This document shows positions 7,901 to 14,330 of a stretch of 57,224 bases of DNA, one piece after another. The notes beneath the pieces were generated by a model, which saw only the letters and a list, made by a program, of their open reading frames with translations, was not told the origin of the DNA and did not search any database. Position numbers and translations under genes: made by a program. Source of the stretch: Quadrisphaera sp. RL12-1S (lineage in GTDB: Bacteria > Actinomycetota > Actinomycetes > Actinomycetales > Quadrisphaeraceae); assembly GCF_014270065.1 (NCBI RefSeq), contig NZ_JACNME010000020.1:1-57224 (forward strand). The letters run 5' to 3'. Numbering within the stretch: position 1 is the stretch's first letter; the number at the start of each line of letters is the position of its first letter.

Positions 7901-9395
7901 CCACCAGCTGCTCCAGGCGAGCTACGAGCGCGGCTCCGTCAGCGGCCCCGGCCGCGAGGTGGGCGGCGGTGGACCCGCCGAGCGGCGAGGCCGCCGAGCT
8001 GGTGTGCGGCAGCCAGCGCAGCCAGCTCCAGGCGGCAGCGCCGGCCGCACCGGTGGTGGCGGTCACCACCACCTCGGCCGGGGAGTGCAGCGCGACGAGC
8101 TGCACCACGAGGGCGCGGGCGGTGCCGTCGGCGTGCTCGCCGCGCCCGGCGACGCCCACCACGCCCGCCGGCGCATGGGCGGTGCTGTCCGCGGCGGTGA
8201 GCAGGGGCACCACCACGGGCACGCCGGTGAGGGTGGCGCGGCGCTCGACCAGCTCGGCCACGGCCCGCAGGTGTTCGGGACGGCCGCGCACCCCGGAGGA
8301 GACCGCCACGTGGTGGCGTGCGGGCGCAGCACCCAGGCCCAACCGCAGGGCCAGGAAGCGCGCGGAGTCGGGACGTCGGCACCACAGCAGCGGCTGGAGC
8401 CGGTAGGCCGCGGCCACCGCGTCCGCCGTGGAGGGCGCCTCGGCCAGCCGGTCCTGGCGCTCCTGCTCCTGCAGGTGGCCGAGTTGCTCGTCGAGGGCCG
8501 CCAGCGCGGCGGTGAACGCAGCCGCCTCCTGCCGCTCCTGGCGGCGGCCCGCAAGGCGCTGGTCGAGCCAGACCGCCACCGCGAGCACGGGGCTGAGCAG
8601 CACGAACACGAGCGAGAGCAGGGAGCCGGTCACCACCAGCAGCACCACGCCGGCCACCAGAGGGGCGAGCATCGCGAGCAGCGGCAGCGGGTAGGGCTGC
8701 ACAGCACCGGGGGGCTCGGGCGGCTCCAGCGCGGCACCCGTCGGGGGCTTCTCGGACACCGGCGACCTCACGAAGGCGACGGAGGTGCTGCCGTCCTCGC
8801 GAGCACCCGAGCGTGGCAGCAGCCGCACCGACAGCTGCGTCTCGCCGACCACCACGACATCGGAGGGGCTCAGGACGGCGCGCCCCACGGGCCCTCCGCC
8901 CACAGCGGTGCCGTTGGCGGAGCCCAGGTCCACCACCTCGGCCACCTCGCCCACCACGAGGCGGGCGTGCCGCTTGGAGGCGAGCGGGTCGTCCACCACC
9001 ACGTCGCAGCGCGGGTCGCGCCCGATCACGGCGGTGCCGGCGGGCAGCTCCACCTGCCGGCCCGCGTGCGGGCCGGTGAGCACGGTGAGCACCGCGGCGG
9101 TGGGCCCGCGGTCAGCCCGGGGGTCGGCCCAGGACCGGCCGGCGGTGGTGGCCGAGACGGTGGCCCCGGAGGCCAAGGGGGCCTCGGCGAGAGGCTGAGA
9201 CGGGTCGAGCACGAGGTCGGGCAGACCCCCGTCGGCGTGGCGGCGCAGCGTGAGGCTGCTCGTAGCGGCGGGACTGCTGGGGCCACCCGCGTCGAGGGCT
9301 GCTGCGACGTCGTGCACGGTAGCCACCACGTCGGCCGCCACGAGCACGTCCTGCGGCGCGCCGCCACGGTCCACCCAGGTCAGCTTGAGCCTCAC
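4974..9395 (-). CDS. eccC: EccC/EssC-type type VII secretion ATPase with N-terminal FHA domain
   Basis: A 1473-residue FtsK/SpoIIIE-family motor. Order: a ubiquitin-like or degenerate FHA N-terminus (1-95), an FHA domain (about 115-210; IGRDPRCD, SKRHARL, SANGT), two membrane helices (about 235-275), then three ATPase modules. Module 1 has Walker A GTTGSGKS near 690, FVDYKGGSAF and Walker B VIVVDEFAAL. Module 2 has GTGGSGKS near 1014 but a Walker B without Glu (LVLLDGLGAF). Module 3 has GPPASGRTT near 1295, with Arg in place of the Walker Lys. Only module 1 looks fully catalytic, as in known EccC/EssC. It drives export of WXG100 proteins. GTG 9395 follows GGAG. The FHA at the N-terminus recalls firmicute EssC more than mycobacterial EccC. 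Confidence 0.9.
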   Translation of the reverse strand: MRLKLTWVDRGGAPQDVLVAADVVATVHDVAAALDAGGPSSPAATSSLTLRRHADGGLPDLVLDPSQPLAEAPLASGATVSATTAGRSWADPRADRGPTAAVLTVLTGPHAGRQVELPAGTAVIGRDPRCDVVVDDPLASKRHARLVVGEVAEVVDLGSANGTAVGGGPVGRAVLSPSDVVVVGETQLSVRLLPRSGAREDGSTSVAFVRSPVSEKPPTGAALEPPEPPGAVQPYPLPLLAMLAPLVAGVVLLVVTGSLLSLVFVLLSPVLAVAVWLDQRLAGRRQERQEAAAFTAALAALDEQLGHLQEQERQDRLAEAPSTADAVAAAYRLQPLLWCRRPDSARFLALRLGLGAAPARHHVAVSSGVRGRPEHLRAVAELVERRATLTGVPVVVPLLTAADSTAHAPAGVVGVAGRGEHADGTARALVVQLVALHSPAEVVVTATTGAAGAAAWSWLRWLPHTSSAASPLGGSTAAHLAAGAADGAALVARLEQLVELRAGAAEPGAARPRQSVQQPDEHHGPLPAVLLVVGRDSPVERSRLVQLAESGSAVGIVVLWCAAEVEALPSACRAVVAVRPDGSASAQLPRTGTRVDPVACETVTAEVAEAFARRLAPVVDSGARIDDGSDLPRSTALLDLLGGAAALDPQAALERWGEARGDGLRAAVGLTALEPFVLDLRLHGPHALVGGTTGSGKSEFLQSWVLALAAGHSPQRLTFLFVDYKGGSAFGACTELPHAVGLVTDLTPHLVRRALTSLRAELRHRERVLAAGGHKDLLTMERSGDPATPTSLVIVVDEFAALAGEVPEFVDGVVDVAQRGRSLGLHLVLATQRPAGVITGSLRANTALRIALRLADAEDSDDVVGDPAAAEIDPSVPGRALARSGPTSLTPFQAAYAGGRSGSGRPAAAEVSVEGLGAGGRPWPSASSSTADDDDGPTDVTRLVGALQTAAQLAELPTPRRPWLEPLGDGYDLADLRQRHDRELVLGMADDPDHQRQLPVAFHPDSEGNLLVLGTGGSGKSTALRTLAVAAAITPRGGPVHVHALDFAGGGLAILEGLPHVGSVVSGDDGERVVRLLARLRALVEERGRRYAAARASTITEYRELAGAPEEPRVLVLLDGLGAFREAYEVGRGAPWFTALLQVASDGRAVGVHLAVSNDRPGGIPPALASSVQRRLVLRLASEDDYALVDVPKDVLGAASPPGRGVLDGREVQVAVLGGSRSVRHQSEALRALATSVARRPGAVAEPVGRLPERVPLADLPVAVGGLPVLGVEDDGLAPVGFDPRGVFVVAGPPASGRTTALASLARSVQRWCPQVRTHLLSADPSSLTGLLAWTSRAVGPEAVDEAARRVLDELGRPGNAPAPHLVVVEDAPLHVGGLAETALVDLVAACLRGGHTLLVDGETSALTQWGPLLTAVRAGRRGVVLQPDQVDGDAVFRTAFPRVARAEFPPGRGLLVSRGAAVRVQVALPEVS

Positions 9396-9414
9396 CTCAG
9401 CTCCACCGGTCCCC

Positions 9415-11673
9415 TCACCGCCGGCGCCACAGGCTGCGGGGCGTCACGCGCGCCCACAGGCGGCGGCGCCGGCTGGTGCCGGCGCGCAGGTGCCCGAGCA
9501 GTTCATCGAGCTCCGACCAGGTGCCGGTGACCTCCGGCTCGCTGGGCTGCCTCGGGGCGAACGCCCCGGCGTCCACGCGCTCGGCCAGGGCGGTGGCGGC
9601 GGCACGCTGCTCGGGCGGCAGCACCGCGGCCGCCTCGCGGCGGGTCGCCCGGACCGGTGGTGCCGCGCCGAGGTCGCGTGCGGTGTCCACCAGCTCTTCC
9701 CAGGCACCCACCATCCGCTGCGCGCCGTCGCCGCGGGTGCGGCGGCGGCGCTGGCGCAGCGCCTTGGTCAGCACCAGGCCGCCCGACAGCAGCACCACGA
9801 GGAGCACGGGCGCGCCCCCGGCGGCGATGCTCCCCCACGGGAGGCCACCGGCGCTGCGGTCGCGGTCGGGCTGGTCGGTGTCGGTGGAGCGCGCCTGCGG
9901 CTGCTGCGGCTGGGGAGCCGGCTCCTGCTGGGGCTGCACCTGCGGCTCAGGCACCGAGCGCGGCCGGGCGGACTGCGGCTGCGGCACGCGGCTCGGGTCG
10001 GGTGTCGCGTCGACCGCCACCCACCCCACGCCCTGCACGTCCACCTCGGTCCAGGCGCGCACGTCACCGCCGGTCACCGTCACCGCACCACCACCGCCCC
10101 CTCGTCCGCCGGCGGCCTGCGGCGCGAAACCCATGACCACCCGCGACGACAGGCCGACCTGCCGGGCCGCGAGCGCCATGAGGGCCGCGTACTGCTCGTC
10201 GTCGCCGATCATCTGGTCCGACGCCAGCATCGAGGCGAGCCGGCCAGCGCCGTGGCCGGCGCGCGAGGCGGCGTCTCCCTCCAGACCGTGGCTGAAGAAG
10301 CCCTGCTGGAGCGCCGTTGCGAGGCCCTGCGCGCGCTGCGCCGCCGAACCGTCGCCGGCGTGCTCGGCGGCGAAGGCCCCCACGCCGGTGGGCACGGTGG
10401 CCGGGGCGGGCAGCGCGGTGGTGGCCGCAGGCGCGGTGGCGGCGCGCGGGTCGGCCAGCAGCTGGGTGAGGGTGATGGCGGTCACCGGCTCGGCCCGGAC
10501 GGTGTACCCGTCGCCCGGGGCCAGGCCGGCCGACGTCACGGCGACCTGGGCGGCGGAGTCGTAGTGCAGCCCCTGCTGGAGGGCGGCGGCGCGGGGACCG
10601 GTGAAGCGCACATCGGTGACGTCACCGGTGGTGGGCAGCCAGACGCCGGAGTAGCCGCGGTCGACCACGCCCAGCCGCACGGTCGCGCCCGAGGGCGCCT
10701 CCCCCGCCAGCGGCACCCAGCGCCCCGACCCCGGCGACGGCGCGGACCCGGCGACGTCCCACACCGTGCCGTCGTAGGCGTCCATGACCGCCAGCCGCAG
10801 CCGCGCGCCCTGCGGCAGCCCGGTGACCTCGAAGACCGTCTGGTCGCGCAGGTCCTTGACGTAGTGGCGGTAGGCCGCCAGCGGGCTGGGGTAGGAGGCC
10901 GGGTCGAACGGCGGGGTGAGGGCGTCACGCAGCACGAGGCGCGGGGTGCTCGCGCCGACCGCCGGAGCCGCGAGCACCCCGCCCACCGCGCCGAGGGCGA
11001 GCAGCGCCGCAGCACCGACCGGGCGTCTCCACGACCGCGCGGCAGGGGCGGCCGGGGTGCCGGCGGGTGACGAGCTGCGGTCGCGCCGCCAGGAGGCCCA
11101 CGCCAGCGACCCGACCACCAGCGCCGCACCGCGCAGCGCCGGCGCGAGCGGCTGGTCAGTGCCAAGCAGCGCCGTGACCACCAGCACCGCGGGCGCGGGC
11201 AGCAGCGCCACCCACCAGGCGCGGCGCTGCTGCACCCCCGCGGTCACCACGGCCCCGGCCACCAGTGCCACCACGAGGGGCGCCACGAGCACCGCGCCGC
11301 TGCCCGCCCCGGGTTGCACGGGCGCGGGCAGAGTGAGCAGCTCCTTCCAGCTGCGCAGCGCACCAGCGAGCACCGCCACCGTGCTGGACGGCGTGGGCAG
11401 CACCCCGGCGAGCGCCCGGCCCGGCACCGCTGCGGCCGGTCCTGCGACCAGCAGGACGACGACGGCGGCGGCGCTGGTCAGCAGCACCGGCCAGCGCCAG
11501 CGCACCGCGGCGAGGCCCAGGGCGGCGCCGAGCGCCGCGCCGGCGGCCACCACCGCCACCCAGCGCAGGCCGTCGAGCACGCCGACCCAGCCGAGGCTGG
11601 CCACGCCGACCAGCCCCAGGACGGCGGCGACGTCTGCGACCAGGCGCAGCGCCGGGTGGGGCTGCACGCTCAC
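9415..11673 (-). CDS. Membrane transglutaminase-fold protein lacking catalytic Cys and His (TgpA-like)
   Basis: A 752-residue protein with five or six N-terminal membrane helices, a periplasmic region, a transglutaminase-like domain (about residues 440-565), a Pro/Gln-rich linker, a further membrane helix and a cytoplasmic DUF4129-like tail. This is the usual TgpA layout. At the nucleophile position the sequence is IGDDEQYAALMALA (about residue 490), with Asp where family members carry Cys. The normal HAW motif reads RAW (about 540); the Asp motif DATPD (about 555) remains. It is therefore predicted to be a pseudo-enzyme that may bind rather than cross-link. GTG 11673 overlaps the DUF58 stop by four bases (GTGA). 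The MoxR-DUF58-transglutaminase order is conserved widely and corresponds to the last part of the Bifidobacterium PFNA cluster. Confidence 0.85.
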   Translation of the reverse strand: MSVQPHPALRLVADVAAVLGLVGVASLGWVGVLDGLRWVAVVAAGAALGAALGLAAVRWRWPVLLTSAAAVVVLLVAGPAAAVPGRALAGVLPTPSSTVAVLAGALRSWKELLTLPAPVQPGAGSGAVLVAPLVVALVAGAVVTAGVQQRRAWWVALLPAPAVLVVTALLGTDQPLAPALRGAALVVGSLAWASWRRDRSSSPAGTPAAPAARSWRRPVGAAALLALGAVGGVLAAPAVGASTPRLVLRDALTPPFDPASYPSPLAAYRHYVKDLRDQTVFEVTGLPQGARLRLAVMDAYDGTVWDVAGSAPSPGSGRWVPLAGEAPSGATVRLGVVDRGYSGVWLPTTGDVTDVRFTGPRAAALQQGLHYDSAAQVAVTSAGLAPGDGYTVRAEPVTAITLTQLLADPRAATAPAATTALPAPATVPTGVGAFAAEHAGDGSAAQRAQGLATALQQGFFSHGLEGDAASRAGHGAGRLASMLASDQMIGDDEQYAALMALAARQVGLSSRVVMGFAPQAAGGRGGGGGAVTVTGGDVRAWTEVDVQGVGWVAVDATPDPSRVPQPQSARPRSVPEPQVQPQQEPAPQPQQPQARSTDTDQPDRDRSAGGLPWGSIAAGGAPVLLVVLLSGGLVLTKALRQRRRRTRGDGAQRMVGAWEELVDTARDLGAAPPVRATRREAAAVLPPEQRAAATALAERVDAGAFAPRQPSEPEVTGTWSELDELLGHLRAGTSRRRRLWARVTPRSLWRRR

Positions 11674-12917
11674 AGGGACGCCGCCCGGGCTGCCCGAGGC
11701 AGAGCCAAGAGGTCCGTCAGGCCCACGACCGCCAGGCGCCCGCTGGCGCTGACCCCGGCGAGGGCTGACGGCTGCTGCGCGGGGATCCGTGCGCCTTCGC
11801 CGCCGAGCGCACGCACCACGACCACCGGAACGTCGACCGGAAGCGCCCGGGCGCCCCGCTGCACCTGCGCCAGCGCTCCGTGGGCGCCGGTCAGCACCAC
11901 GGTCCCGCTCGCGCCGGACCGGCGGGCGGCGTCGCGCAGCAGCACCGCGACACCACCCGCGTCGTCGTCGGCCTTCTGGGAGCGGTGGGCGAGGGCGTTG
12001 TCGTCGAGGGCCGGCAGGTCCGCGAGGGAGTCGAGGAGGGCGCGCGGGGTGGCGGTCGGCAGCGGCCCCCGCGTGGTGAGCACAGTGGTGCGCTGCTCGG
12101 AGCGCATCGCTGAGAGCGCCCACGAGCCCGCCGCGCTGATGGCCAGCTCCAGCTCCGCCGCGCTGGCGTAGTCCGCCGGGGCCGTGGAGAGGACGACGAC
12201 GACGTGCGCGCGGCGCGACTCGTCGTACTGGCGCACCACCAGCTCGCCCGTGCGCGCCGACGTGCGCCAGTGCACGTGGCGGCGGTCGTCGCCGGGCACG
12301 TACTGGCGCAGGGCGTGGAAGGCGATGTCACTGGAGGTGAGGGAGCCGCTGGCCGCGCCGTCGAGGTCGGGGCTGCGCCCGGTGGCGGGCAGGTCGAGGC
12401 GCACCGTGCGCGGGTGCACGCGCACGCTCTGCGGGGCAGTCCAGCGGACAGTGCGCCGCAGCAGGCCGAGCGGATCGCCGCGCACCGAGCTCACCGGGCC
12501 CACCACCACCACGCCGCGGCGGTCTGTGGGCAGCAGGAAGCCCTCCTCGTGCACCTGGCCGGGTGCCAGCGAAGGCAGGGGGAAGCTGGCCGTCAGGTCA
12601 CCGACGGGCAGGTCGATGCGCGCGGGCAGCAGCCGGTGGCGGGCGGCGCACGTGATCCGCAGCTCGCCGATCGCCCGCTCGCCGACCACGACGCGGTCGG
12701 CGTGGACGACCACCTCGACGCGGTAGTCGGAGCGGCCGAGCGTGAAGAGCCCGGCGACGACGAGCACGGCCGCGCCGGCCAACGCCCCGGCGCGCAGCTC
12801 CACCCAGCCGGTCGGGCCAGCGGCCGCAGTGAGGACCGCGGTGGCGGCGAGCAGGGCCCAGCCGGCAGCGCTGGGGACGCGCAGGGCCCGGCGGGCCAGC
12901 CGCTGCAGCGCGCTCAT
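11670..12917 (-). CDS. DUF58 family protein (MoxR-associated)
   Basis: The 415-residue product has two N-terminal membrane helices (about 15-60), a beta-rich segment and the DUF58 core with the hallmark SDIAFHALRQYVPGDDRRHV followed by HWRTSARTGELVVRQYDE, close to a von Willebrand A-like fold. DUF58 proteins are partners of MoxR AAA ATPases and are thought to help fold or metallate envelope complexes. The stop overlaps the transglutaminase-fold start by four bases and the start (ATG 12917) lies 7 bases after the MoxR stop, so the three are co-translated. The exact activity is unknown in this family. Confidence 0.85.
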   Translation of the reverse strand: MSALQRLARRALRVPSAAGWALLAATAVLTAAAGPTGWVELRAGALAGAAVLVVAGLFTLGRSDYRVEVVVHADRVVVGERAIGELRITCAARHRLLPARIDLPVGDLTASFPLPSLAPGQVHEEGFLLPTDRRGVVVVGPVSSVRGDPLGLLRRTVRWTAPQSVRVHPRTVRLDLPATGRSPDLDGAASGSLTSSDIAFHALRQYVPGDDRRHVHWRTSARTGELVVRQYDESRRAHVVVVLSTAPADYASAAELELAISAAGSWALSAMRSEQRTTVLTTRGPLPTATPRALLDSLADLPALDDNALAHRSQKADDDAGGVAVLLRDAARRSGASGTVVLTGAHGALAQVQRGARALPVDVPVVVVRALGGEGARIPAQQPSALAGVSASGRLAVVGLTDLLALPRAARAASL

Positions 12918-12924
12918 CGGGCGG

Positions 12925-13908
12925 TCACTGGACCGATGGGGCCGGGTCGCGGCGGGCCACGGGCGGCGCCTCGGCAGCGAGCACCCCGCTGAGGACCTGC
13001 TCGGCGGTGGCGCCGGAGAACTCGGCGTCGGCGTCGAGCAGCACGCGGTGGGCCAGGACCGGCTCGGCGAGGGCCTTGACGTCGTCAGGGACCACGTAGT
13101 CGCGCCCGTGGCTGGCGGCCCACGTGCGCACCACCCGCACCAGCGCCAGGGCACCGCGGACGCTGACGCCGAGCCGGACTCCGGGCGCGACGCGGGTGGC
13201 CTCCACCAGACGGGTCACGTAGTCGAGCAGGGCCGGGTCGACGTCCACCTGCGAGGCCAGCTCGCTCATCTGCACCACAGCGCTGGGGGTGATGAGTGGC
13301 TCCACCACCACCGGGGTTCGGCCGCGCCCGGCCGAGGCCGCGAGGATCGCCACCGTGCTGGAGCGGTCGGGGTAGCCCAGGCTCGTGCGCAGCAGGAACC
13401 GGTCCAGCTGGGCCTCGGGGAGCTTGTACGTGCCGGCCTGCTCGACGGGGTTCTGCGTGGCGATCACCATGAACGGCTCGCCCACCTCGTGGCTGGTGCG
13501 GTCGACCGTGACGCGCCCCTCCTCCATGACCTCCAGCAGCGCCGCTTGCGTCTTGGGGCTGGCGCGGTTGATCTCGTCGGCCAGGACGACCGAGGCGAAG
13601 ACCGGTCCGCGGTGGAAGTCGAAGTCCTTCGTGCGCTGGTCGTAGATGGACACGCCCGTGACGTCGCTGGGCAGCAGGTCGGGGGTGAACTGGATCCGCT
13701 GGTGCGTGCCCTGCACGGTCTGCGCGAGCGCCCGGGCCAGGCTGGTCTTGCCCGTGCCGGGGACGTCCTCGAGGAGCAGGTGGCCCTGGGAGAGCAGGCA
13801 GGCGACCGCCAGCCGCACCACCTGCGTGCGCCCGACCACCACCTTCTCGACGTTGGCCACCAGCTGGTCGAAGGTCTGCGCGAACCACTGCGCCTGCTCC
13901 GGCGTCAT
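12925..13908 (-). CDS. MoxR-family AAA+ ATPase
   Basis: A 327-residue AAA+ protein of normal MoxR length. Walker A is VPGTGKTSLA (GTGKT at residues 51-55), Walker B VVLADEINRASPKTQ (DE 111-112), with sensor 1 IATQNP and the MoxR-typical LPEAQLDRFL. It is cytoplasmic and acts as a chaperone, probably for the DUF58 and transglutaminase-fold proteins that follow. ATG 13908 is preceded by AGGAGGGG. It is the first gene after a 420-base intergenic region and so may begin a separate transcript that also includes the secretion genes. It corresponds to the AAA-ATPase gene of the PFNA cluster. Confidence 0.92.
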   Translation of the reverse strand: MTPEQAQWFAQTFDQLVANVEKVVVGRTQVVRLAVACLLSQGHLLLEDVPGTGKTSLARALAQTVQGTHQRIQFTPDLLPSDVTGVSIYDQRTKDFDFHRGPVFASVVLADEINRASPKTQAALLEVMEEGRVTVDRTSHEVGEPFMVIATQNPVEQAGTYKLPEAQLDRFLLRTSLGYPDRSSTVAILAASAGRGRTPVVVEPLITPSAVVQMSELASQVDVDPALLDYVTRLVEATRVAPGVRLGVSVRGALALVRVVRTWAASHGRDYVVPDDVKALAEPVLAHRVLLDADAEFSGATAEQVLSGVLAAEAPPVARRDPAPSVQ

Positions 13909-14330
13909 CGCGCCCCTCCTGTGCTCGTGCTGCTCGTGCTGTTCACGCCGGGCCGCCCTCCACCCGTGACGACCAAAGACCTCCGCGCCACATCGACGCG
14001 GCGGCGGCACTCGCCCTGCAGACATCCGCCCATCGCCCCAGTTCCTGCCCCTTCGCGGGAGCCGCCGCCCCATCAGCGCCCGCGAAGGGGCGCGAACTCC
14101 CACGAAGGGGCGCCAGCTCCCGGTCGCTCACCGGTGAGCATTCGGCAGCGCGACGATCAAGGCCCTGAGCGCCACGTCCGGGGCACTTCCGACCGCCCAG
14201 GGCGCCGGATGCGCCCCTTCGGTGCGTAGATGGCCCCTTCGCGCCGCGATGTGCCCCATCAGGGTCGTTCATGGGGCCATCTGCGCATGCGAGCGCCGAG
14301 TGCTCATCCCTGCTGCTCACGACGTCGCCC
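13909..14330. repeat. Intergenic region with five CCCCTTCG/CGAAGGGG repeats and two inverted repeats
   Basis: No gene is visible. The octamer CCCCTTCG occurs at 14050-14057, 14214-14221 and 14234-14241, and its complement at 14083-14090 and 14103-14110. The first pair forms a perfect 13-bp inverted repeat (14047-14059 with 14079-14091, loop 19). A second 10-bp inverted repeat pairs 14228-14237 with 14273-14282. This is the only sizeable gap in the 24-kb locus. It should hold the terminator of the surface-protein gene and the promoter of the MoxR-to-secretion genes. Clustered palindromic octamers could be regulator sites or intergenic repeat elements; sequence alone does not decide. Confidence 0.6.

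Noticed and set aside
6456-9530. 1024-codon open frame on the plus strand
   Set aside because: It is antisense to eccC, which has clear domains. Its composition is Gly/Arg/His/Gln-rich low complexity, as expected from a shadow frame in very GC-rich DNA.
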